Shown piece by piece: positions 1 to 8,199 of a stretch of DNA of 64,000 nt (position 1 is its first letter; each line of letters begins with the position of its first letter). This DNA comes from Ruminococcus sp. (GTDB lineage Bacteria > Bacillota > Clostridia > Oscillospirales > Ruminococcaceae): NCBI GenBank assembly GCA_015066785.1, contig SVNT01000008.1, positions 1-64,000 on the forward strand, given 5' to 3'. A program made the position numbers and the translations under genes. The notes beneath the pieces are model-generated. The model was not told the DNA's origin, did no database searches, and worked only from the letters and a program-made list of their open reading frames with translations.

Positions 1-68
1 AAGCTCAAAAATAATATCCATCCTAAAAAAACAGCTATAGGTGCTTTTTTACTTGTATTCTTCCACAT
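1..68 (-). CDS. Partial hypothetical protein (N-terminus only)
   Basis: Only the first 22 codons lie inside the window and the gene runs off the left edge. The ATG follows GAGGAG with an 8-nt gap, a good Shine-Dalgarno. The product begins MWKNTSKKAPIAVFLGW and then turns hydrophobic (ILFLS), which suggests an N-terminal membrane segment or signal peptide. Nothing more can be said about function. Confidence 0.55.
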   Translation of the reverse strand, partial: MWKNTSKKAPIAVFLGWILFLS

Positions 69-131
69 AACTTTTTCTCCTCTACTTTAAATCTGTTCTC
101 TATTTAATCTCTCTTTTACTTAATCTCGCAC

Positions 132-159
132 ATCCTAAGATTGCAAATATCAATGTCAA
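132..159 (-). promoter_or_regulatory. Possible promoter for the truncated left-edge gene
   Basis: TTGACA, 16-nt spacer, TAGGAT. The -35 is perfect and the -10 weak. It lies between the terminator of the zinc-ribbon gene and the left-edge gene, where a promoter would be needed. Confidence 0.4.
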
Positions 160-164
160 TACCT

Positions 165-205
165 TTTTTAAAAAAATTTCGCTATTCTTGACGAATAGCG
201 AAATT
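165..205 (-). terminator. Intrinsic terminator of the zinc-ribbon gene
   Basis: Perfect 13-bp stem (AATTTCGCTATTC and its complement) with a 5-nt loop, followed on the minus strand by a run of T. It starts 7 nt after the stop codon. Confidence 0.85.
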
Positions 206-212
206 ATCGTAA

Positions 213-635
213 TTATTCGATCACAGTAGCGCCTGCGGGTGTGAAAAATTCGTCTGCTGATTCGCCTGTAACAGCAACATCTCTGCTTGAGGGAAGCTTT
301 GAACCGCATACACCACAATAAAGATATCTCTCGTCGACTTCTGTTCCGCAAGTTTCACAGAGCTTGATTCCACGAAGTTCGTTCATTTCAAGACGCATCT
401 TCTTTATACGGCGCTTACGAACATCGATATCGTCGCAAAGAGGAGCAAAATCTTCGGGAGTCTGATTTCTGTTCTCGTAAAGGCTCTTTCCGATGTCAGC
501 GTAAATTTCAACGATTCTTTCTTCCTCGTACTGAATCTTACGCTTGAGATTTCCGATTTCGGAAATGTTTTTAGCCTTTTCGCTCAAACCTGTTGTTGTT
601 GAACTGATATTTCCTACTACATCTGCAATGCCCAT
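213..635 (-). CDS. Coiled-coil zinc-ribbon protein
   Basis: A 140-residue soluble protein. Residues about 20-90 are charged and helical, probably coiled coil. They are followed by a zinc ribbon with two CxxC knuckles (CETCG and CGVCGSKL, about residues 93-113), then an acidic tail. Such ribbons are common in small Firmicute proteins of unknown role, and I do not recognise a named family. The ATG follows AGGAGG (TTAGGAGGCATTGATATG). It is a single-gene unit with its own promoter and terminator. A short inverted repeat lies in its leader, so its expression may be controlled. Confidence 0.75.
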   Translation of the reverse strand: MGIADVVGNISSTTTGLSEKAKNISEIGNLKRKIQYEEERIVEIYADIGKSLYENRNQTPEDFAPLCDDIDVRKRRIKKMRLEMNELRGIKLCETCGTEVDERYLYCGVCGSKLPSSRDVAVTGESADEFFTPAGATVIE

Positions 636-657
636 ATCAATGCCTCCTAATATTGAA

Positions 658-672
658 TTAACACGATGTTAA
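658..672. promoter_or_regulatory. Inverted repeat in the leader of the zinc-ribbon gene
   Basis: TTAACA-CGA-TGTTAA, a perfect 6-bp inverted repeat with a 3-nt centre, just downstream of the predicted start site. Its size and position fit an operator. No regulator is identified. Confidence 0.4.
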
Positions 673-687
673 CAATTTTCTTATTCT

Positions 688-715
688 ATTATACAATACT
701 ATTTATTTTTGTCAA
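688..715 (-). promoter_or_regulatory. Sigma-A promoter of the zinc-ribbon gene
   Basis: TTGACA, 16-nt spacer, TATAAT: both hexamers are perfect. Confidence 0.85.
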
Positions 716-753
716 TAGTATATGTGCAAAATATTTAAAAATTGTGAATTCAA

Positions 754-2022
754 CTAATTTTCATCGCTCAAAATTGGGTATGCTTGCCTAAAGCGAGTGA
801 TAATATTGTCGATATTTTCCTTTTTGTCTGTGTAGAGGGTTGCAATGCGCTCTCCCTTAAGCACATTTTCACCGCAGAGTTTATAGAAATACACCCCTGC
901 GGAATGGTCAATCGGAGCGTCCTTGACTTCACGCCCTGCCCCGAGAAGAAGTGACACACGGCCTATCTCTTCGCAGTCGACATTTTTTATAACGCCGTCG
1001 TTTTCAGCGAGGATGTCATAGCTGTACTCCGCCTGCTTGAAAAGCGTATAATCATCGACAACATCGGGATTTCCGCCCTGAGCCTCTATCATTTCACGGA
1101 GCTTTCCGAGGGCCCTGCCCGACGATACCGCCTCGACAGCAAGCTGACGACAAGCGTCAACACTTCCCTTGCCCGCAAGCGACAGCATATTCGCCGACAA
1201 TTCTATGCAAAGGTCGTAGAATTCGCCCTTTTCCTTGTCCCTGAGGGTTTCAATCGCCTCGATAACCTCAAGAGAGTTTCCGACAGCCCTTCCGAGAGGC
1301 TTGTTCATATCGGTAACGAGAGCGACGCAATTCCTGTTGTTGTTCTCGGCGATGCGTACCATAGTATCGGCAAGTTTCTGTGCCTCGTCGGGAGTTTTCA
1401 TAAACGCCCCGCTTCCGCACTTGACATCAAGCACGATATTCTTGTCGCCCATTGCGAGCTTTTTACTCATTATACTCGCCGCTATGAGAGGAATACTGTC
1501 CACCGTTGCCGTAACATCACGGAGTGCGTATATCTTCTTGTCCGCAGGAGTGAGATGCCCCGTCTGTCCGACAACCGCACAACCTGTTTTCTTTACGATT
1601 TCCTTGAATTCATCGTACTCCACGGCAGTTCTGAACCCCGGAACACTCTCCAGCTTGTCGATTGTGCCGCCCGTCATTCCGAGTCCTCTGCCCGACATTT
1701 TCGGAACAGCAACTCCGCAGGACGCCACTATCGGAACAATCACCAGCGTGGTTTTGTCGCCTACTCCCCCCGACGAATGCTTGTCGACGGTAATCTCTGC
1801 GATTTCGCTCAGATCCAGCATATCGCCCGACTTCGCCATAGCCATTGTCATAGCCGAGGTTTCCTCGTCGGTCATGGAATTGAAATACACCGCCATAAGA
1901 AACGCCGTCATCTGAGCGTCCGAAATCTCACCGTCGGTATAGCTTTTTACAAGCCATTCTATTTCCCCGGAAGTAAGAGGAATGTTACGCTTTTTCTTGG
2001 TGATAATGTCGTAAACCTGCAT
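754..2022 (-). CDS. pdp: Pyrimidine-nucleoside phosphorylase
   Basis: Phosphorolysis of uridine, thymidine and deoxyuridine to base plus (deoxy)ribose-1-phosphate in pyrimidine salvage. The 422-residue length is typical of the thymidine/pyrimidine phosphorylase family (nucleoside phosphorylase-like alpha domain, then an alpha/beta domain). The family signature SGRGLGMTGGTIDKLES is intact near residue 108, as are the phosphate loop KHSSGGVGDKT and KCGSGAFMK. ATG with GGAAAGGA upstream. It is the last gene of the long minus-strand series from the cysteine desulfurase through the sortases; the 22-nt gap to the SpoIID-like gene suggests co-transcription. No clear terminator follows. The pdp versus deoA substrate class is inferred from Firmicute precedent. 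Confidence 0.93.
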   Translation of the reverse strand: MQVYDIITKKKRNIPLTSGEIEWLVKSYTDGEISDAQMTAFLMAVYFNSMTDEETSAMTMAMAKSGDMLDLSEIAEITVDKHSSGGVGDKTTLVIVPIVASCGVAVPKMSGRGLGMTGGTIDKLESVPGFRTAVEYDEFKEIVKKTGCAVVGQTGHLTPADKKIYALRDVTATVDSIPLIAASIMSKKLAMGDKNIVLDVKCGSGAFMKTPDEAQKLADTMVRIAENNNRNCVALVTDMNKPLGRAVGNSLEVIEAIETLRDKEKGEFYDLCIELSANMLSLAGKGSVDACRQLAVEAVSSGRALGKLREMIEAQGGNPDVVDDYTLFKQAEYSYDILAENDGVIKNVDCEEIGRVSLLLGAGREVKDAPIDHSAGVYFYKLCGENVLKGERIATLYTDKKENIDNIITRFRQAYPILSDEN

Positions 2023-2044
2023 AGCCTGTCCTTTCCGTAGGTTA

Positions 2045-3505
2045 TCAGTATATCTCTACGCCTGTGTAATAATGCTCAAGAATATCGATATAGTCGTAGC
2101 CCTCATAAAGTGCGTAGTAGTTCGCCCCGTTCTGCGGCATACCTACTCCGTGGCCGTAGCCGTATGTAGTGAATGTGAATGTGCCGTCGTCGTATTCAAC
2201 ATCAAATTTTGCGGAGCGTATTCCGTACGAGAATATCGTCTCACGCACTACACGGCCTGTAATATTCACGGTTTTTCCGTTCTTCTTGTACTTTGTGTTT
2301 CCGTCGATAGATACCGTTCCGACATAACCGCCGTCAACATAATCTTCTATAACGAGCCATTCCTCAGGGTTATCAGAAAGGGAAATTCCCGTTGCATTCT
2401 GTATCTTAGTGCGGACTTCACTTTCGGTGAATGTTACTTTTCTTCCGTAGTTTTTGTCGTAAAGCTCATCATATTCACTCTCGACACTCAGAAGATATGG
2501 AACACTTCCGCCCCATACATCCTTTGCGTTTGCTGTCGCTCCTCCCGAAGACGCACAGTAAACTGCCTGGCAGATGTTTCCGTTGTAGTATATTCCCTGC
2601 CCGATAACTTCGGCAACTGCATTCTTGACCTTTGTCGAAACATTTGACTTTATCGCAATCGAGGGTGATGAGCCTCTTTCGTTGAAATACTTCACATAGG
2701 AATATGACGCAACAGCCTGTGCCTTGATAGCCTCCTCGTCGAACGAGGGACCCATTTCGGCCTCGACCATCTTGCATATTACATTATATGCCGTATCGGT
2801 GTACTTCGTGCCGTTGTATGTATAGCTGAGGTTTCCCGCCGAGCTTGTTGCAGGCTTTGCCTTTGTGGTTGTCGCCACCGTTGTTGTGACGGGTGCCGTT
2901 GTCGTTGCGGGAGTTGTCGTCGTAACCTTTGTTGTAGTCGTCACGGGCGTTGTGGTTGTCGCCTTTGTGGTTGTGGTCGCAACCGTTGTTGTAGTCGCCT
3001 TCGTCGTGGTTACGGGAACTGTTGTTGTCGTTGCGGGTACAGTAGTAGTCACAACCGTTGTCGTAACAGGTGTTGTTGTAGTAACGGGTGTTGTTGTGGT
3101 TGCAGGCGTCGTTGTTGCAGCCTTCGTTGTTGTCGTTGCGGCAGTTGTCCTTCTGGTAGCCGCTGTTGTCTTCTTTGCTGAAGTCACAGCGCCTGTACCG
3201 AAGTTATTTCCGACACCGCTTGCCTTCGGGATTGACATTCCCGGCTGTGCAATCGTATCTCTTCCCGCAGTTGTCGTAACGACAGCACCCGTTGCGGTTG
3301 TGCCCTTTGTCGTTTCTTCAACATAGTTGAATGAAACAGCGGTTGTATCCTCGGAAGAGAAAGTATCCTCGACCGTATACTCTGCCATTGCAAATTCTGT
3401 GGTATCAACAATCTCTCCCGTCGTGCAGAAGATGAAAGTGTAGAAAAGTCCTATAAAAGCGGCAATCATAAAGCCGCCCATAGGCAATCCTTTCTTCTTG
3501 TTCAT
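2045..3505 (-). CDS. SpoIID/LytB-domain protein with Thr-rich stalk
   Basis: 486 residues. There is an N-terminal membrane anchor (about residues 10-28), then a long low-complexity stalk (residues ~60-215) built of TTT, ATTTT and VTTTT blocks. A C-terminal SpoIID/LytB domain follows (~225-486), with AEMGPSF, QAVASYSY and the late GHGVGMPQNGA motif. SpoIID is a lytic transglycosylase acting on denuded glycan during engulfment, and the catalytic Glu fits AEMG. The Thr stalk and the sortase neighbours suggest a vegetative wall-spanning enzyme rather than classical SpoIID, or a relative modifying the cell wall; this is inference. The ATG has GGGAGGAG upstream. The stalk is encoded by highly repetitive GTTGT/CGTAAC DNA, prone to length variation. 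Confidence 0.85.
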   Translation of the reverse strand: MNKKKGLPMGGFMIAAFIGLFYTFIFCTTGEIVDTTEFAMAEYTVEDTFSSEDTTAVSFNYVEETTKGTTATGAVVTTTAGRDTIAQPGMSIPKASGVGNNFGTGAVTSAKKTTAATRRTTAATTTTKAATTTPATTTTPVTTTTPVTTTVVTTTVPATTTTVPVTTTKATTTTVATTTTKATTTTPVTTTTKVTTTTPATTTAPVTTTVATTTKAKPATSSAGNLSYTYNGTKYTDTAYNVICKMVEAEMGPSFDEEAIKAQAVASYSYVKYFNERGSSPSIAIKSNVSTKVKNAVAEVIGQGIYYNGNICQAVYCASSGGATANAKDVWGGSVPYLLSVESEYDELYDKNYGRKVTFTESEVRTKIQNATGISLSDNPEEWLVIEDYVDGGYVGTVSIDGNTKYKKNGKTVNITGRVVRETIFSYGIRSAKFDVEYDDGTFTFTTYGYGHGVGMPQNGANYYALYEGYDYIDILEHYYTGVEIY

Positions 3506-3526
3506 GGGATTCTCCTCCCTTCCGTA

Positions 3527-4408
3527 TTATTCGATATAGCTTCCGCCGTTATACTTATAGAAAATTGCGGGATACAGCGGATTTGTATTTGTTTTTGCGG
3601 TTGAAACATCAACCTCGGAGCTTTCGCCCTCACGCACCTCACGGGCAACGATTACAAAACGTGATTCGTCAAATTCCGTGCTGCATGTCGAAAGCGTGAG
3701 GAAATGGTCGTCACGCTGAATATCAACATCGGTGATTACAAGCGAGCGCTTACGGCACTGTTCGACAAATTCGTTGAAACGGGCGTCGTCATCAAGTTCA
3801 ATGTAGTTATGATAATCGAAAAGCGGTCTTGTGTCATGCTCTTCCTTTGTGTTGATGATGAACATCGCAAAAATCTTGTATTCTCTCTCGTCGTAAGCTG
3901 TGTTATAGCTTATCACGGGTTGTTTCTTGTAGTAGGTAAGAGGATTCCACTTGTAGAAATCGAGCTGTCCGAAACGTGTGCCGTCCTTCTGGTTGTGTCC
4001 GTAGAGAACTATATTCTCCGAGCGTTTTCTTGTGTCGAGAACGCAACGGAAATCCGCATATATAGCACCGCCGACATCATACTGCTGTGTTGCGGAATTC
4101 TTGTCGAGGTAATACGCATTGTCAGTATACTGAACAACAGGCTCGTCAACAATACCGGGAATGCTTATCCAGCCTGCATAATGCTCGTATGTTCCGAGTC
4201 TTTCCTCAGCCTCGGGGAGAAGTACCAGAGGAGGCTCAGGCTCTTCGGTTGTAACGATTGTAGTTTCTGCCGTTTCAACCTTTGTTTCGTATGTAACGCT
4301 TACAGGTTCCGAACTTCCTGCCGCACAGCTTGACGCCGTTATCATTGCCGACATTGCTATTGTCAGTGCAACAACAGCGGTACAGACTTTTTTGTAATTA
4401 TAATTCAT
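3527..4408 (-). CDS. Class B sortase, possibly lipid-anchored (first of three in map order)
   Basis: Sortase transpeptidase: cleaves a sorting motif in exported proteins and joins them to peptidoglycan or to each other. Catalytic His in LYGHNQKDGTRFG, Cys in LSTCSTEF and Arg in ESRFVIVARE are all present. The insertion after the catalytic His and the TLSTCS context fit class B. The start is set at the ATG following AGGAGG; longer in-frame versions would overlap the upstream sortase gene. From this start the N-terminus is a signal peptide ending ITASSCAAGS, with a cysteine placed as in a lipobox. The protein may therefore be lipid-anchored rather than held by a transmembrane helix as in most sortases. 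About 293 residues, last of three tandem paralogues by transcription. Confidence 0.88.
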   Translation of the reverse strand: MNYNYKKVCTAVVALTIAMSAMITASSCAAGSSEPVSVTYETKVETAETTIVTTEEPEPPLVLLPEAEERLGTYEHYAGWISIPGIVDEPVVQYTDNAYYLDKNSATQQYDVGGAIYADFRCVLDTRKRSENIVLYGHNQKDGTRFGQLDFYKWNPLTYYKKQPVISYNTAYDEREYKIFAMFIINTKEEHDTRPLFDYHNYIELDDDARFNEFVEQCRKRSLVITDVDIQRDDHFLTLSTCSTEFDESRFVIVAREVREGESSEVDVSTAKTNTNPLYPAIFYKYNGGSYIE

Positions 4409-4427
4409 CGGTAAAACCCTCCTGAAA

Positions 4428-5408
4428 TTATCCTGCATTTTTATAGATTTCCGTCCAGTCGTGTTCATATTCGGGGCTTACAAATTCAGCCGCCGAGGTA
4501 TCAACCTTTGTACTTTCTCCGTCTCTTACACGGCGTCCTATAATGACAAGTCTTGCGTCCGACGCCTCGTTGGAGCAGGTGGAAAGTGTCACGAATCTGT
4601 CGCCGTATTTATAATCGACATCGGTGGACAGCTTGTTCCGTTTTTCGATATTGTCGATAAAATCGTTGTATCTGTCTTCCGTGAAGTCAATATAGTTCTG
4701 ATAGTCAAAAAGCGGAATATCGTCGTATTCGTCAGTTCTCATCGTGACGAACACCGCCATTATCTTGTATGTTGATGTTGTGTAGTTTGTGCTGAATTCA
4801 AATGTCGGATTTGCCTTGTAAAACTCAAGCGCTTTGGGATTCCAGTCGTCGCCGCCGCTGTTCTTGTACAAGTCAAGGTCACCGAACATATCGTTTGCCG
4901 CCTCGTTATGAGCATATATCACAATATTGTCGGACTGATACCTGTCCTCTATCGTTGTGCGGTAATCCGAGAACACCGCACCCTTGCGGTTTGCACTTCC
5001 GTCAAAGCTGTGGTTTGTATAGTAATCATTTCCGCCGTCCTCAAGAGATTTCTTCTGTACAACGGGATAGTTTACATTCGTGTTGTTTATTTTGAGCCAG
5101 CCGACAGTGTCGGGGTTTTCTTTCAGAAGCTCCTGCGCCAGAGGTGTCAGCGGAAGAGGAGAATTATCCTCGGTAGCGACAGGCTCCGTCGGTGGCGGAG
5201 TTTCAGTTGCAAGGGAACTCTGAAGTTCAGACCACTTATTGTATTCAATCTTTGAGCGTATGCTCTCATACGCACTGTAAAGAACAATCGCCGCCGCAAG
5301 AACTATAACCGTCACCGCAAATGCGATGCTCATCTTGTCCATCGGCTTTTTCTTTTTCGGTGCTGTCCGTTTCTCCTTCAGAAGTCCGGATTTCTGTCCG
5401 TCCTGCAT
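4428..5408 (-). CDS. Class B sortase (middle of three)
   Basis: 326 residues: basic cytoplasmic tail, transmembrane helix at about 28-48 (SIAFAVTVIVLAAAIVLY), acidic Thr/Pro linker, then a sortase domain. Catalytic residues are visible: His in IYAHNEAANDMFGDL, Cys in LSTCSNEA, Arg in DARLVIIGRR. The insert PVVQKKSLEDGG..NYYTNHSFDG before the His matches class B. ATG with GGGAGGAT upstream. It lies 19 nt from the next sortase, so it is co-transcribed. Targets are unknown; I found no LPXTG- or NPQTN-type signal at the C-terminus of any protein in the window. Confidence 0.9.
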   Translation of the reverse strand: MQDGQKSGLLKEKRTAPKKKKPMDKMSIAFAVTVIVLAAAIVLYSAYESIRSKIEYNKWSELQSSLATETPPPTEPVATEDNSPLPLTPLAQELLKENPDTVGWLKINNTNVNYPVVQKKSLEDGGNDYYTNHSFDGSANRKGAVFSDYRTTIEDRYQSDNIVIYAHNEAANDMFGDLDLYKNSGGDDWNPKALEFYKANPTFEFSTNYTTSTYKIMAVFVTMRTDEYDDIPLFDYQNYIDFTEDRYNDFIDNIEKRNKLSTDVDYKYGDRFVTLSTCSNEASDARLVIIGRRVRDGESTKVDTSAAEFVSPEYEHDWTEIYKNAG

Positions 5409-5423
5409 TAAAATCCTCCCATA

Positions 5424-6389
5424 TTATCTTCCGTATATTACGTCCCAGTCGGGTTCCTTTGCGTTTTCGTTCACATACGCACCCGCAACATCGACGGTTG
5501 CATCCTCGCCGTCACGGACTTTTCTTGCAACAACGACAAACCTTGAAGGCTCAAACTCATTCGAGCAGGTCGAAAGGGTAATGAACCTGTCACCGTAGCG
5601 GTAATCCACCGTTGTGATTATCTGCGAACGGCTGATGACATTGTTGATGAAATCCTGATAGCGTGCCTCGTCAAAATCAATGTAGTTCTGATAGTCGAAC
5701 ACCGTTCCGTCAGCAGACTGCGACGGAAGTACATTCGTCACGAAGCAGGCGATAATCTTGTACTCTCCCGTTTCGTAGTTGGTGTTGAACTGAATTGTCG
5801 GATGCTGTCTGTAAAATTCAATGTCGTGCTTATATTCATCAAGGTCACCGAACATGGAATTATCCTTTTCGTTATGACCGTATATGACTAAATTATCCGA
5901 TTGCTGTTTGTAGCCGATCGTTGAACGGTAATCGACAAAGACCGTACCTGCCTTTGCCTCTCCCCCGTTAAAGTTATGTGTAAGATAATAAAAATTATCG
6001 GGCGTATCTTCCTTGTGAAGAACAACGGGATTGTCAACCTTTGTCCCTTCGATTTTCACCCAGCCGACAGTGTCGGGGTTGATTTCAAGAAGTGCCTCTG
6101 CGCTGGGGAGCAACTGTCCGTCACCCGTAACAGCACCGTATATACTTCCGTAAATGTCCTGAAGCGAGCTGTTCAGCTTTACATTATCGTACATCGCCTT
6201 GAAGTAATCCCAGAGGATAATAACCGACGCCAGAACAACTATACAGCAAAGCTGTGTAAAAACCTTGCTGATGATTTCCTTTGTGTCGTCGCCCTTCTGT
6301 ATTATGAGCCAGTGCGTTTTTCTACGCTTTCTGCGTTGTGCCTTCTGTGCTTTTTTTATTGATTTCTTCGCTTCCCGTGAAAGTCCCAA
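5424..6389 (-). CDS. Class B sortase (first transcribed of three)
   Basis: 321 residues: very basic N-terminus (KKAQKAQRRKRRK), one transmembrane segment (CCIVVLASVIILWDYF, about 50-65), then a class B sortase domain with His in IYGHNEKDNSMFGDL, Cys in LSTCSNEF and Arg in PSRFVVVARK. No ATG exists before residue ~65. The start is a TTG preceded by AAAGGAA, directly after the cinA stop codon. It is closest to the middle sortase in the catalytic blocks, which indicates duplication within the locus. Confidence 0.9.
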   Translation of the reverse strand: MGLSREAKKSIKKAQKAQRRKRRKTHWLIIQKGDDTKEIISKVFTQLCCIVVLASVIILWDYFKAMYDNVKLNSSLQDIYGSIYGAVTGDGQLLPSAEALLEINPDTVGWVKIEGTKVDNPVVLHKEDTPDNFYYLTHNFNGGEAKAGTVFVDYRSTIGYKQQSDNLVIYGHNEKDNSMFGDLDEYKHDIEFYRQHPTIQFNTNYETGEYKIIACFVTNVLPSQSADGTVFDYQNYIDFDEARYQDFINNVISRSQIITTVDYRYGDRFITLSTCSNEFEPSRFVVVARKVRDGEDATVDVAGAYVNENAKEPDWDVIYGR

Positions 6390-6391
6390 AG

Positions 6392-6946
6392 CTAGTTCCT
6401 TTCCAAATCCGCAGTAAAATGATTTTCCAGCCGTGTGAATACAGCAAGTGCGGTATATCTGCGGATTAATTTTCTATCCACTCCGCCGATTTTGTCAAGC
6501 GTGAGCAGGAATATTTCTTCCCCGTCGGGATAACAGAATGCAACATACACCGTGCCGACGGGCTTACCCGCAACCGCACCCGTAGGGCCTGCTATTCCTG
6601 TAATGCCGATTGTTATATCTGCCCCCGAAATTTCCTTTACCCCTTTTGCCATAGCTATCGCCGTTTCACCGCTGTATACCCCGTATGTGCCGAGAGTTTC
6701 AGCCGACACGCCGAGCAGACGAGTTTTCATCCCCTCGGTATATGTGCATACCCCAAGCTCATACACCGACGACGCCCCCGAAACATTCGTGATAAGTTCG
6801 GAAATCAATCCGCCCGTGCAACTTTCTGCGACGGCTATTTTAAGGCTCTTTTCACCCAACAATTCTACTACACTGCGTACAGTCCTGTCAAGGATATCAA
6901 GGTTGCCTGTAATATTTGCCAGGTCGTATTCAATACAATTTACCAT
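6392..6946 (-). CDS. pncC: CinA C-terminal domain protein (NMN amidohydrolase)
   Basis: A stand-alone CinA C-terminal domain of 184 residues, without the molybdopterin-binding N-domain of full CinA. The motifs AESCTGGL, SVYELGVCTYT and GITGIAGPTG are intact. The family deamidates nicotinamide mononucleotide to nicotinate mononucleotide in pyridine-nucleotide recycling. Residues 1-25 are an extra leader relative to the usual ~160-residue domain. ATG with GGAGAA upstream, 16 nt after thiI. The sortase gene starts immediately after its stop, so they form one transcript. Confidence 0.88.
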   Translation of the reverse strand: MVNCIEYDLANITGNLDILDRTVRSVVELLGEKSLKIAVAESCTGGLISELITNVSGASSVYELGVCTYTEGMKTRLLGVSAETLGTYGVYSGETAIAMAKGVKEISGADITIGITGIAGPTGAVAGKPVGTVYVAFCYPDGEEIFLLTLDKIGGVDRKLIRRYTALAVFTRLENHFTADLERN

Positions 6947-6962
6947 ATAATTCTCCGTGATT

Positions 6963-8150
6963 TTAGCAGGACTGGAATTCCGTCTTGAAAATCCTCATTT
7001 CAGTATTGTTTACAGCCTCTGCAATAAGCGGTTCGAAGTCGAACCTGCTCTGTGCCTCCTCAACCTCACTGAGAACGGGGCTGGTCTTGGGGTGCTTCGG
7101 CGTGAACACCGTACAGCAGTCCTCATAAGGCTCTATCGAAATATCAAAGGTGTCTATCTTGCGTGCGATTTCAACTATCTCCGACTTGTCCATTCCGATT
7201 ACAGGGCGGAAAACAGGCATCTTCGCAACAGCGTCTGTGCAGACGATAGCCTCCATAGTCTGACTTGCAACCTGACCCACGCTTTCACCGAGGATAAGCG
7301 CATTGCAGTTGTTCTGCACAGAAATCCTCTGTGCGATTTCCATCATTATGCGCCTCATGATTATCGTGAAAAGCTCCTCGGGGCATTCGTCCTTGATTTT
7401 CTCCTGAATTTCCGTGAACGGAACGCAGAAAAATCTTATATCACCGCAGTATGCGCTGATTTTCGAGCAGAGTCTTTCTACCTTCATTCTCGCTCTGTCC
7501 GATGTGTACGGCGGGCTGACATAATGAATTGCGCTTATGTGTATGCCACGCTTTGCCATCATATATCCCGCAACGGGAGAGTCTATTCCCCCTGAGAGAA
7601 GGAGCATAGCCTGACCCGAGCTTCCGACGGGCATTCCGCCTGCGCCTGCTATTGTTCCCGCATGGATGTATGCGTTTGTTTCTCTTATTTCGATTATTAC
7701 CTCAACATCGGGATTTTTGACATCAACCGTAAGATGCGGGTAACGCCGGAGTATTTCATAGCCAAGCTCCATACAGATTTCGGGAGACTTCATCGGAAAT
7801 TTCTTGTCTGAGCGTCTTGCCGTAACCTTGAATGTCTTTGCAAACGAAAGCTGTTCGTCGAGGTAAGGTATTCCCTCGGCAACAATGCCTTCAAAGTTCT
7901 TCGGCAACTCTGCGGAGCGACATATAGACGCAATACCGAATGTCTTTGACACCCTTGCGACTACATCGTTCATATCGATTCCGTCGTCAAGAGGCTCGAT
8001 ATAGATTATCGACTGCGCCCTTGTGTATCTGAACTGACCTAAATCGCCGAGGCGTCTTTTGAGGTTTTTTACGAGAAGGCTCTCAAACCTGCTCTTGTTA
8101 AGTCCTTTGAGAGCAATCTCTCCGTATTTTGCGAGTACAATTTCTTTCAT
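6963..8150 (-). CDS. thiI: tRNA 4-thiouridine sulfurtransferase ThiI
   Basis: 395 residues in Firmicute ThiI order: ferredoxin-like NFLD (~1-60), THUMP (~60-165), PP-loop AANH ATPase with SGGIDSPVAGYMMAKRG (~185) and GESVGQVASQTMEA, then the conserved C-terminus. There is no C-terminal rhodanese domain, so persulfide must come directly from a cysteine desulfurase, which fits the adjacent upstream gene. It adenylates U8 of tRNA and thiolates it, and may supply sulfur for thiamine thiazole. The AANH core cysteine in EDCCTVFTPKHPKT is present. Confidence 0.95.
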   Translation of the reverse strand: MKEIVLAKYGEIALKGLNKSRFESLLVKNLKRRLGDLGQFRYTRAQSIIYIEPLDDGIDMNDVVARVSKTFGIASICRSAELPKNFEGIVAEGIPYLDEQLSFAKTFKVTARRSDKKFPMKSPEICMELGYEILRRYPHLTVDVKNPDVEVIIEIRETNAYIHAGTIAGAGGMPVGSSGQAMLLLSGGIDSPVAGYMMAKRGIHISAIHYVSPPYTSDRARMKVERLCSKISAYCGDIRFFCVPFTEIQEKIKDECPEELFTIIMRRIMMEIAQRISVQNNCNALILGESVGQVASQTMEAIVCTDAVAKMPVFRPVIGMDKSEIVEIARKIDTFDISIEPYEDCCTVFTPKHPKTSPVLSEVEEAQSRFDFEPLIAEAVNNTEMRIFKTEFQSC

Positions 8151-8199
8151 TTTCCGACCGCACCGTTATTTTCTGCGGTGCGCCTCCTTACCGTGTGAT

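Noticed and set aside
2865..3326. Plus-strand Val-rich ORF
   Set aside because: Mirror of the Thr-rich stalk of the SpoIID-like protein; pure low complexity.
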